From: JBFLYC01 sp040756735
Lineage (GTDB): Bacteria > Bacillota > DSM-16504 > Desulfitibacterales > Desulfitibacteraceae
Reading direction: 5' to 3'
Length of the DNA: 64,000 bases
NCBI GenBank assembly: GCA_040756735.1
Contig: JBFLYC010000003.1
Location: forward strand, 124,001-188,000
Shown: positions 23,936-31,513 of the stretch, one piece after another
Layout of the letters: each line of letters opens with the position of its first letter
Numbering within the stretch: position 1 is the stretch's first letter
Notes under the pieces: generated by a model
What the model saw: only the letters and a program-made list of their open reading frames with translations
Database searches by the model: none
What the model was told of the DNA's origin: nothing
Made by a program: the position numbers and the translations under genes

Positions 23936-24904
23936 CTATTCACTACATGTATAGCCCCACACACTAACTATGGCATTATTTGATGCTTGCACCGCTTCAG
24001 CTTCGAAATATACACTATATTCCCCTGACCAGGATCCACCTATTTCACAGAAACTCATTTCAAAGTCAACGGTTTGGTTTGCTGCAACAGGACTGCAGAA
24101 ATAGTAGTATCCATCGCTGCCCTCAGTCCACCCACTGACTGTAGTTACAATTTCCGGTTCAACATCAGTATAGTCTGTACTGCCGCCTGTACAAGATTTT
24201 ACATCTGCTTTTGCAGCTATATAAATTTCGTCATATGAAGGTAGAGGAATAGTATACGCATCCATTTGAACATTGTTTAAGGACTCATGTTTATACGGAC
24301 CAAGACCTTGCGCAGAATTAGATTCCGGCGCTGTTGCTCCTACATACACATGTGTTTTTGTCATTCTCCAATTGCCCATGGTCATGTATTTTACACATAA
24401 ATTTTCAGTATCATTCCATACATAAACTGTGCCGGTATTTTCATAGTTAGATCCTGCTCCAAGCTTTAATGAAAATGGAGCATCTACCGTATAACCCTTA
24501 TTATAAATGTTGTATCTTGCATTACCCCCGCCAAATCTTGGGCTAATATCGCTTTGCTGATCTTTATCAACAATACTATAATCCACCGCCCAGGCAGTAT
24601 CACCACCTGTACATACCAACTCACCGCCACCGTTTCCTTGTAGTTCATGGTTAATTTTTGCCCGCAGCTTTACTGCTTTGGTACCAGTATTGGTAATGGT
24701 CCATTTGACAGTGCCGCAGTTTTCCTCTTCATCAAAACTTTGAACAATGTCTCCTCCAGCAATCTCAACTGTGCCAATTACAAATTGGGCTGGGGTACCA
24801 GCAGATGTTTTGTCGGTGAAGTAAGCCATACCTGCCCCTCCTATGAGAAACCCCAGGAGAACTAGCAGCAGAAAACTGGTTAAAATGTGTTTTCTCATAT
24901 TCAT
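23936..24904 (-). CDS. SipW-type signal peptide TasA-like surface protein
   Basis: A 322-residue protein with a SipW-type leader (LLGFLIGGAGMAYFTDKTSAG) and a TasA-like domain opening (QFVIGTVEIAGG...CGTVKWTITNTGTKAVKLRAKI). It has few charged stretches, several conserved cysteines, and no sorting signal or C-terminal anchor, so it is likely released or assembled into fibres. It follows the sipW gene closely (47 bases). The gap 23776-23935 downstream shows no gene. Confidence 0.88.
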   Translation of the reverse strand: MNMRKHILTSFLLLVLLGFLIGGAGMAYFTDKTSAGTPAQFVIGTVEIAGGDIVQSFDEEENCGTVKWTITNTGTKAVKLRAKINHELQGNGGGELVCTGGDTAWAVDYSIVDKDQQSDISPRFGGGNARYNIYNKGYTVDAPFSLKLGAGSNYENTGTVYVWNDTENLCVKYMTMGNWRMTKTHVYVGATAPESNSAQGLGPYKHESLNNVQMDAYTIPLPSYDEIYIAAKADVKSCTGGSTDYTDVEPEIVTTVSGWTEGSDGYYYFCSPVAANQTVDFEMSFCEIGGSWSGEYSVYFEAEAVQASNNAIVSVWGYTCSE

Positions 24905-24951
24905 TCATCCTTCCTTACAGCTTTGTCTGGCCTTTAAGCTGTCTTTGGATT

Positions 24952-25587
24952 CTACACCTCATTTTCTAATTTCTCTTCAGATCTTTTTTCTTTATTCATC
25001 TTCATGATATTTATGTATAGCTTTCTAATTTCAGATATTATAAGAAGAGCTGCGGGTATAATTACCAGAATTAACTGTCCCTGTTTTGTCTGTACAAAAC
25101 TCATGACATATCCCATGTAAGGTATTGCTATGGCTACCTTGCCTACTAGGTTTGTGCCGGGTACTGGGCTTGGGTCATTCACTTCGTTTGCATCACCTTT
25201 GGTGATAAACTTAATGTCATTGGATGTACTATCATCAACCTCCACTACCCTGTGGCTGGTAAGCGACTGGTGTTCCCCAAAACCCCTGAAGGTAATTATA
25301 TCTCCTTCTTTTATCTGTTCGGGCTTCATTGGCTTAACAAATGCCAGGCTGCCGGTATCAAAGGCGGGAGCCATGCTGCCGCTTAAGACTATGTACATGC
25401 GATACCCTGCTATTGCTGGTGGACCTCCTGACACTTTTGTCTGTATCAGGAAGAACACCAGAAGAGCAACCATTAAGACCATTATTCCAAAAACCACATT
25501 CCCCACAATCTTTGTTATTCTTTTGAAATCCATGTTTGTTATGTTCTTGCTCTTTTCTATCTGCTCGTCAGTAAGCTTAATGCTCAT
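24952..25587 (-). CDS. sipW: Signal peptidase I, SipW (ER) type
   Basis: A 211-residue membrane protein. The catalytic Ser is in VLSGSMAPAF, and the general base is His in LTSHRVVEV rather than the Lys of bacterial type I enzymes, which marks the SipW/ER class. Membrane segments are at about 25-50 and 165-190. It removes leaders with A-x-F-T-D-like ends, as in TasA. Two such substrates follow in the same direction, and the PE-repeat protein before it has an unusual long leader that may also be processed. Confidence 0.93.
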   Translation of the reverse strand: MSIKLTDEQIEKSKNITNMDFKRITKIVGNVVFGIMVLMVALLVFFLIQTKVSGGPPAIAGYRMYIVLSGSMAPAFDTGSLAFVKPMKPEQIKEGDIITFRGFGEHQSLTSHRVVEVDDSTSNDIKFITKGDANEVNDPSPVPGTNLVGKVAIAIPYMGYVMSFVQTKQGQLILVIIPAALLIISEIRKLYINIMKMNKEKRSEEKLENEV

Positions 25588-25638
25588 TTAGATGCCTCCT
25601 TATTACTGACGTAATTTATAGGTATAGGCTTATTCATT

Positions 25639-27156
25639 TTATTCTTCATCCAGCTTTCGTTCAGGCTCTGGTTCAGGTTCAGGTTCTGGTTCTGGTTCAG
25701 GTTCAGGTTCAGGTTCTGGTTCTGGTTCAGGTTCAGGTTCAGGTTCAGGCTCAGGTTCTGGTTCAGGTTCAGGCTCTGGTTCTGGTTCAGGCTCTGGTTC
25801 TGGTTCAGGTTCTGGTTCAGGTTCTGGTTCAGGTTCAGGTTCAGGTTCAGGCTCTGGTTCAGGTTCAGGCTCTGGTTCTGGTTCAGGTTCAGGTTCTGGT
25901 TCAGGTTCTGGTTCTGGTTCTGGTTCAGGTTCTGGCTCTGGTTCTGGTTCAGGTTCTGGCTCTGGTTCAGGTTCTGGTTCTGGTTCAGGTTCTGGTTCCT
26001 CTTCCTCTTCTAATCTACCTATCTCTGGATCTAGAGCCTTGGCAATAAGTTCCACATCGAATGATCCTTCTACCTGCTCATCAGATTTTGACACTGCCAT
26101 TATAGTTATTACGCCTTCTTCAGCTTCACTGGTAACGGTTAAAACGCCATTTTCATCTATGCTTACACCCTTGCCGCTTACCTTCCAGGTTACTTCTTCT
26201 CCTGGTATTTCATCTCCAAATTGATCTACAACTTTAAAGCTGAATTCAGCAGTTCTATCGGCATCTTTAAGTATTGTTACTTCATAAGGCCCTAATATGT
26301 TAATTGCCCTGGGCGCCAATACAGTAACTACTTCTACTTCTTTTTCATCTGTAAGAACATCATTTTCTTTAGCAAATGAAGCTATGATAGTAAATCTGCC
26401 ACTGAAAACATTTTCGGGTACATATACATGGCCGTTCTCATCTATAGTAATTCCTTCTGCTGCACCTTCCAGTTCCCATTTAACATCTTTTACTTCATTT
26501 CCTAGCTGGTCTACAACCTTATACCTCCCTATGCCATCTCCACCTTTAAGCTCAATTTCATCAGGACCAGAGATTTCTATTGAAGTTATTACTACTACTT
26601 GCTCGAAATTAATTTTCACAGTATTATCTGCTGAAAAGAAAAATCTTTTTCCATTTCTCATGCCTTCTCCAGAAACTGTGAAAGTAGGGTATCCATCTCC
26701 AGGTTCTAGGTCTTCCAGCCATTTTTCAACGATATTCCAGTCGAATTCTATTTTCAAAACACCGTTTTCAATACTGGCAGACTCAGGAATGGCATATGCG
26801 CTGTTACCGTCATAAAATAATTGAATTGAAAGAATATCGATATCGCTTACGTCAAAGCCACAGCCTTCAGGAAATCTAATATATGCTATAATGGAGCCTA
26901 TTTCATAATCTACCATTGCTGTTATAGAAGGGATAATATTCTGGATATTAAAAGTTGCTACCGGTGACTGCACTTTGTTAGACACAAAGTAGGCATTGGT
27001 ATTCATGAAATTGAGAGGATATACCAGAAGAGCCGCTGACATCACGAATATTGTCGTTTTCTTTACAGTCCCCTTGATAGTTGCCTTAACTACTCTGAGA
27101 CATTCTTCTCTTTTCTTATGTTTTTCTAAACGTTTTTCAAGTTTTGTCTTGCTCAT
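25639..27156 (-). CDS. Surface protein with Ig-like domains and a very long Pro-Glu repeat tail
   Basis: About 505 residues. A basic start (KTKLEKRLEKHKKREE) precedes a late signal/membrane segment (about 35-55), then a cohesin/TasA-like region. Two bacterial Ig-like domains follow, each containing KVVDQxGxE and ending in a DENGxxxV strand. From about residue 390 there are roughly 56 Pro-Glu pairs, then ERKLDEE. No sorting motif follows. PE-rich tails usually act as rods crossing or lying in the cell wall; the acidic rod may hold it by charge or metal. Encoded by hexamer repeats, its length can vary. It starts the sipW-TasA gene row. Confidence 0.82.
   Translation of the reverse strand: MSKTKLEKRLEKHKKREECLRVVKATIKGTVKKTTIFVMSAALLVYPLNFMNTNAYFVSNKVQSPVATFNIQNIIPSITAMVDYEIGSIIAYIRFPEGCGFDVSDIDILSIQLFYDGNSAYAIPESASIENGVLKIEFDWNIVEKWLEDLEPGDGYPTFTVSGEGMRNGKRFFFSADNTVKINFEQVVVITSIEISGPDEIELKGGDGIGRYKVVDQLGNEVKDVKWELEGAAEGITIDENGHVYVPENVFSGRFTIIASFAKENDVLTDEKEVEVVTVLAPRAINILGPYEVTILKDADRTAEFSFKVVDQFGDEIPGEEVTWKVSGKGVSIDENGVLTVTSEAEEGVITIMAVSKSDEQVEGSFDVELIAKALDPEIGRLEEEEEPEPEPEPEPEPEPEPEPEPEPEPEPEPEPEPEPEPEPEPEPEPEPEPEPEPEPEPEPEPEPEPEPEPEPEPEPEPEPEPEPEPEPEPEPEPEPEPEPEPEPEPEPEPEPEPERKLDEE
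25660..25998. repeat. Hexanucleotide repeat encoding (Pro-Glu)n
   Basis: About 56 units of GGTTCA/GGTTCT (plus strand) run nearly without break for 340 bases. The two codon variants are mixed irregularly, so the tract has aged since its expansion. Slippage would stay in frame. Confidence 0.95.
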
Positions 27157-27178
27157 ATGCAATTCCTCACCTTCCCTT

Positions 27179-27439
27179 TTACTTATCCGAATAATAGGGT
27201 TCTATATGCAGATCATCCCACGAACGAAATTCAAATTCACCGTTAGATGTAGGTATCTTGTCAATAGCTTCATTGAGCAAAAATATCATCTCTAAAATAC
27301 TCCGGAAGGAAACTGTCTTGTTTTCTTCCAACCATTGAATCGTACCCTGCCAGTTGGCATTCTGTTTGAAATGTATTCTTATAACAAAAGTAGACCCGCC
27401 CATCTTCATCGAATACTTGCTTCTATCTTCTACAGCCAT
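27179..27439 (-). CDS. Conserved-looking small protein of the surface island
   Basis: An 86-residue soluble protein (start MAVEDRSKYSMKMGGSTFVIRIHFKQNANWQGTI by position; no longer run is quoted). A GGAGGT site lies before ATG 27439; a start 33 bases upstream lacks one. The centre, WLEENKTVSFRSILEMIFLL, looks like an amphipathic helix pair. No known domain is recognised. Being 22 bases before the PE-repeat protein and next to a BTAD regulator, it may be a small regulatory partner of the surface operon. Function unknown. Confidence 0.6.
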   Translation of the reverse strand: MAVEDRSKYSMKMGGSTFVIRIHFKQNANWQGTIQWLEENKTVSFRSILEMIFLLNEAIDKIPTSNGEFEFRSWDDLHIEPYYSDK

Positions 27440-27632
27440 CTTATGAACCTCCTTGCAGGAAATACATTGCACATGTATTACAAAGTAAGTTTAACATGTG
27501 CCAGTTATACGGCAGTTTTTTGAGAGTTTTATTTGAATTATTTTTGAGTTTTATTTTAGTTATTAATGGGTTATTTCTCGGTTACATGCAACTCCTTAAC
27601 TCCCTTTACCATTCTATTAATTTATAGCGGCA

Positions 27633-27661
27633 ATAAAAAAAGGAAGCATTTTCAGCTTCCT
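27633..27661 (-). terminator. Terminator after the BTAD regulator
   Basis: AGGAAGC/GCTTCCT stem with a short loop and TTTTTTT on the minus strand, about 45 bases after the BTAD gene stop. Confidence 0.82.
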
Positions 27662-27705
27662 ATAAGGAAAGGTGATATAAAGAAAATAGTAAATTATTGC
27701 TGACT

Positions 27706-28839
27706 TTATATAATTAATTCCCCGACAAAAGACTCGGTTGGTAATACTTCTTGTACCTTTCTATGTACAATTAAACCATTATCCTTATACTTTGCCATGA
27801 ACATCTTTTGCATCCTGTCCAGGGCTGTATTTGCCTGGTCAATATTCAACCCTGGCAGGCTTAATACAAATTGGGCTTCATTCCACTCGGTAAGCACATC
27901 ACCTTTTCGCAAATATGTCAATAATAACTGCCTAAGGTCTTTCATGCCATCCTTTACCTGCTTTTTAGGCGGCAGTGTATGGTCTGGCAGTGTCAATGTC
28001 AAAATTCCCAAAAAAGATTTCCGCCCATATCTTTCTGCACGACGCTTCTCCAATTGGTAAAGAAATCGGAAAAACTCTATATCACACAACACTGGGGTGT
28101 CAGCAAAGCATTCTTCCCGCAGGTTTTCTTTTATGGATGCCAAATCCAAACCTGATTTATTTATTTCGCCAAATAACAATCTATACAGGTTCTGCATAGC
28201 TTTGGAAGGCTTTACTCCCATTTCACGTTCGAATATTTCAGCTACATACTCATAATGTGAACGAGCCTGTTTTAACTTGCCCTCTCCAGTTAGTGCTTCT
28301 ATATAACGCAGGTGTATTTCTTCTTCAAAGGTTTCGTGTTTTAGGGCTTTTTCACATATTGTGATAATCTCTGAAAAACGCTTCTGTTTCTTTAATAATT
28401 CTGATACTTCATATATAATCTGCAGGTAAATGCGCCGGTAATGATTCCTGGTTGGTATTAACCATTCATGACCATAAGTCTCAGACAGATAATCTCCATG
28501 ATATAATTCTAATGCTTTTTTATAAGTATCTATCGCTTCTCCTGGAGCATCTTTTGTGATATCATAGGCCCTTTTAAAAAGGTTTTCAAATTCTTCAATA
28601 TCCAGCCAGCAATCTCTCAGGTCCAACTTATAGCAGCCGTGAGAAAAGGCGACAATATTGCTGAAGTCTTTGGCATTATTATCTGACAAAGCTTTTCTAA
28701 GCCTAAAAACCAGCGCTCTCAAGGTTCTTTTAGGATCAACATAATCTGCTGCAGGCTGCAGAGAATCAACTATTACCTCCGGCGGGCTGAGCTTATCTTT
28801 ATAGGTTATCAAATACTTGAATAATTCCCATAGCTTCAA
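27706..28839 (-). CDS. BTAD-type transcriptional activator with degenerate GGDEF-like C-terminus; N-terminus uncertain
   Basis: A 377-residue frame from a TTG at 28839. Residues 1-65 are most of an OmpR-like winged helix (LKLWELFKYLI...RTLRALVFRLRKAL), 75-225 a bacterial transcriptional activator (TPR-like) domain. Residues 255-377 show GGDEF-fold features (LRKGDVLTEWNEAQFVLSLPG) but lack the GGDEF motif. The same frame is open upstream to 28911 and encodes the expected first strand YTLGHFSVVCG, without ATG. An ATG at 28928 with a good GGGGAA site is one frame off. The gene is thus frameshifted or starts at a rare codon. It faces the surface genes and probably activates them. Confidence 0.75.
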   Translation of the reverse strand: MKLWELFKYLITYKDKLSPPEVIVDSLQPAADYVDPKRTLRALVFRLRKALSDNNAKDFSNIVAFSHGCYKLDLRDCWLDIEEFENLFKRAYDITKDAPGEAIDTYKKALELYHGDYLSETYGHEWLIPTRNHYRRIYLQIIYEVSELLKKQKRFSEIITICEKALKHETFEEEIHLRYIEALTGEGKLKQARSHYEYVAEIFEREMGVKPSKAMQNLYRLLFGEINKSGLDLASIKENLREECFADTPVLCDIEFFRFLYQLEKRRAERYGRKSFLGILTLTLPDHTLPPKKQVKDGMKDLRQLLLTYLRKGDVLTEWNEAQFVLSLPGLNIDQANTALDRMQKMFMAKYKDNGLIVHRKVQEVLPTESFVGELII

Positions 28840-28928
28840 AGATTTATTGGAGTTCTCTGAGATATTGTCGCTGCCACATACAACTGAAAAATGGCCTAGA
28901 GTATAAATAAAGTGTGATTAGAAATCAT
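28840..28928 (-). pseudogene. Frameshifted 5' end of the BTAD regulator
   Basis: ATG 28928, with AGGGGAA upstream, opens MISNHTLFIL and stops at TAG 28896. Shifting frame inside CACTTTATTTATACT gives FIYTLGHFSVVCGSDNISENS, which leads into the regulator. The family needs this first beta strand. A one-base gain or two-base loss at 28905-28915 would explain it. Beyond, 28940-29204 is AT-rich and empty of genes. Confidence 0.6.
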
Positions 28929-29204
28929 AAACATTCCCCTGCTTTGTTATTCTTTCATAATGTATATATACTGTTAATCTTATGTTTGTATTCTTTGTTT
29001 AAAGGTCGGAATATGATGGTTATTCTAAAGAAAAAATTCTATACTTATTTATTAATTCTCTACAATAATTAATGATAAAATATTATATTAGTCAAATAAT
29101 TCCAAACTCCTGCAAAAAATCTTTGCTAAAATGAAAAAATTTAATATTTTAAGCTGGTTACCCCCGAAAAATATACATCATTTTTCGTATTTTAATAAAT
29201 TCAC

Positions 29205-31367
29205 TTATCCATCCAATAAAAATATTGACAACAGCAAAGTCCTCTGGAGCAGTTCACCCCGGTGGACTGCCTCATGAGGTGTATAAAGGTCGCGGCTTGC
29301 CGGTGCAAAACCACAGATGACTGGAATCTTTGCAGGAATTTCTCCGGCTGCGGATGGCAGAAGACTTGATTCCGTCCCGAAGGGAAGCCTCCACTCCTCA
29401 CAAATCTTCTTCAGATGAGCTACCATGGAATTTTTCCAACGGTTTTTAATGAGGGGAGGCCTATCCTCCATCTTTTCCCAATACACGTTGATATCCTTGC
29501 TGTCGGCGCTAAATATTTCTTTAATCTGAGCTTCTGCTTCATCTGCCAGGCTGTTGTTGAGATAAGTCACATAAATTGTCGCCCTTACCCTGTGAGACAA
29601 AAGGATGCTGTATCTTTCAGTTTGAATTTCCTGGACAGCAACTGACAGTTTTTGCTCGGCCTTGCTGATCTCCTTGATCTTTTCAACTTTCTGCAAAAAC
29701 CAGCTTAGCACGTCCTGCTGGGACCCTTTTGAACCTATCCTTAGAGCCCCGCCCTCAACATGTATGCTAAACTTACGAGAACCCCTGCGCTGATCTACTA
29801 TCTTTCCCTCACGGAACCCAGGCTGGAATACTATAACCTGACGCGCTTTGCCGGCAGCTTTTCGCAAAAACTGGCTGCTGTAGCGCATGCCCCTGCCTTC
29901 GTCTGAATAAACAAAGATGCCTAGATTTGTTGTATGGAGTTTTTTAATGGAACGCAGCGCTTCAAGGGTCTGTAGGATACATACTATTCCCGCGCGGCTT
30001 GAAGCAATCCCTTCTCCATGGAGCCATTCGGGGTCCCTGCGAAAGGGCACAGGATATCCCCCCCGCTCCCTTGGAATATCTATCGGCACCACAAGCAAAG
30101 TCCCATAGTTAAATCCTGCTTTAGTCTCCCACAGCCAATTTGAACGTCCATTGGTAAAATCCTCAACGGTTTTCAAACCATGTTTTGTCAGGCGCTCGTC
30201 CAATCTTCTTACAACGGTACTTATTCCAACGGCATCATCAGACCAGCTGGGCAGGTTTGTCCAGCATTTGAGCTCCTCTTCCATCTTGTCCCTGTTTTTA
30301 GTATGGAAGGTGAAGATGGCAGCCTCTCTTTTACTTATCCTGCCGCTGTTGATAATATAATTGGAGACCTCAGTCCCGAAATAACGCTTGCTGGCAACCT
30401 CAATCAGCCTGTTAACCAGGGCGCTGTAGTCAAGCCCTATTGCTTCTGCAGCAAATACATAGGACCCTCCAAGTCCCAGGCTTGGCATGGAATTAACCTC
30501 GAGGATATATGGGTTGCCGTCTTTATCAATGCGAAAGTCTATCCTGGCGCAGTCAAAACACCCCAGGGCTTTAAAAGCTTCCATGGCAAGGGTCTGCAGC
30601 TGCTTTGTCTCACTTTGTGAAAGCTGTGCAGGACACACTTTGTCAATTTTCCTTGTGCTTTTATGCACCTTGTCATCATAGGTGTAAATCTTTTCCCCTT
30701 CCAGAAAGACAAACTCCACTGGAGGCAGTACTTCAACAGGATCATTTCCCAGCAGGCCAACATTTATCTCCCTGCCGTCTATGTATTCTTCAACCAGGGT
30801 GGGGCCTTGAAACATATCGTAGATATGTCTGGCTCCTTCTCTAAGCTCATCTTCATTGTTAACTATGCGCAGGCCAAAGGAAACTGCTTCGTCCTTTGGT
30901 TTAACAATAAGGGGATAATGCAGTTCATCAGTTATTGTTGACAAGGGTTGGTCAGGATTCTCTATGACAGCAAACTTGGGAGTTGGAAGACCCCTTTGCT
31001 GCAAAATTATCTTGGTTACTACTTTGTCCAGGGCTATGGCATGGGTCTGGGGGCCTGAACCAACATAGGGCACCCCAAGCATTTCAAGAATACTTGGAAT
31101 ATGTGTATAACGGGATCGTCCCTGGATTCCATAGCTTAGATTAAACACCAGACCCGGCCGCTCACCGGATATCACAGAGGGCATGAACTCCTCAAGCTTC
31201 CGGATGATGTTTTTATCTCCTTCAAAGGTCTGAACCTGATAGCCTCCGGATTTGATGGCATCTCTTATTTTGTTAATAGCCCGCAGACCATATTTTTCCC
31301 TATTAGGCACTCCAAAAAGGTTAATAACCGCCTGACTGTCTCTGTTATATACAATAGCAATCTTCAA
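29205..31367 (-). CDS. Fusion of D-Ala-D-Ala ligase-like ATP-grasp enzyme with an M20 peptidase-like domain
   Basis: A 720-residue protein, TTG start with GAGGTGA upstream. Residues 1-340 are a full ligase: IAIVYN, VFNLSYGIQGRSRYTHIPSILEMLGVPYVGSG, ATP-grasp LIVKPKDEAVSFG, and metal ligands in ARIDFR...YILEVNSMPSLG. Residues about 365-720 follow the M20 pattern (LLVVPIDIP, WLHGEGIASSRAG, LGIFVYSDEGRG, YTPHEAVHRGE), but several zinc ligands (the His before IDIP and the Asp of the ADMKGG-type motif) are replaced. It may ligate and recognise dipeptides, or the second half may be only a binding domain. The 147-base gap upstream carries a GGGGACA repeat. Confidence 0.82.
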   Translation of the reverse strand: MKIAIVYNRDSQAVINLFGVPNREKYGLRAINKIRDAIKSGGYQVQTFEGDKNIIRKLEEFMPSVISGERPGLVFNLSYGIQGRSRYTHIPSILEMLGVPYVGSGPQTHAIALDKVVTKIILQQRGLPTPKFAVIENPDQPLSTITDELHYPLIVKPKDEAVSFGLRIVNNEDELREGARHIYDMFQGPTLVEEYIDGREINVGLLGNDPVEVLPPVEFVFLEGEKIYTYDDKVHKSTRKIDKVCPAQLSQSETKQLQTLAMEAFKALGCFDCARIDFRIDKDGNPYILEVNSMPSLGLGGSYVFAAEAIGLDYSALVNRLIEVASKRYFGTEVSNYIINSGRISKREAAIFTFHTKNRDKMEEELKCWTNLPSWSDDAVGISTVVRRLDERLTKHGLKTVEDFTNGRSNWLWETKAGFNYGTLLVVPIDIPRERGGYPVPFRRDPEWLHGEGIASSRAGIVCILQTLEALRSIKKLHTTNLGIFVYSDEGRGMRYSSQFLRKAAGKARQVIVFQPGFREGKIVDQRRGSRKFSIHVEGGALRIGSKGSQQDVLSWFLQKVEKIKEISKAEQKLSVAVQEIQTERYSILLSHRVRATIYVTYLNNSLADEAEAQIKEIFSADSKDINVYWEKMEDRPPLIKNRWKNSMVAHLKKICEEWRLPFGTESSLLPSAAGEIPAKIPVICGFAPASRDLYTPHEAVHRGELLQRTLLLSIFLLDG

Positions 31368-31391
31368 ATAAGTTCACCTCAACTGTAGCAA

Positions 31392-31412
31392 TGAAAGGGG
31401 ACACACTCCCTT
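31392..31412. repeat. GGGGACACACTCCC element
   Basis: A short copy of the GGGGACACAC(T/C) end seen in the 11.5-11.9 kb array, lying between the ligase fusion gene and the cNMP/CBS gene. Only one arm is clear. Confidence 0.4.
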
Positions 31413-31513
31413 AATATAGGCATTATAATGTTCTGCAAAAGCAAGAAAATACCTGCAACAATTGAGCAAGTATTTTCTACATAATCTGCAAGCATATGCT
31501 AAGCAATATTTTC

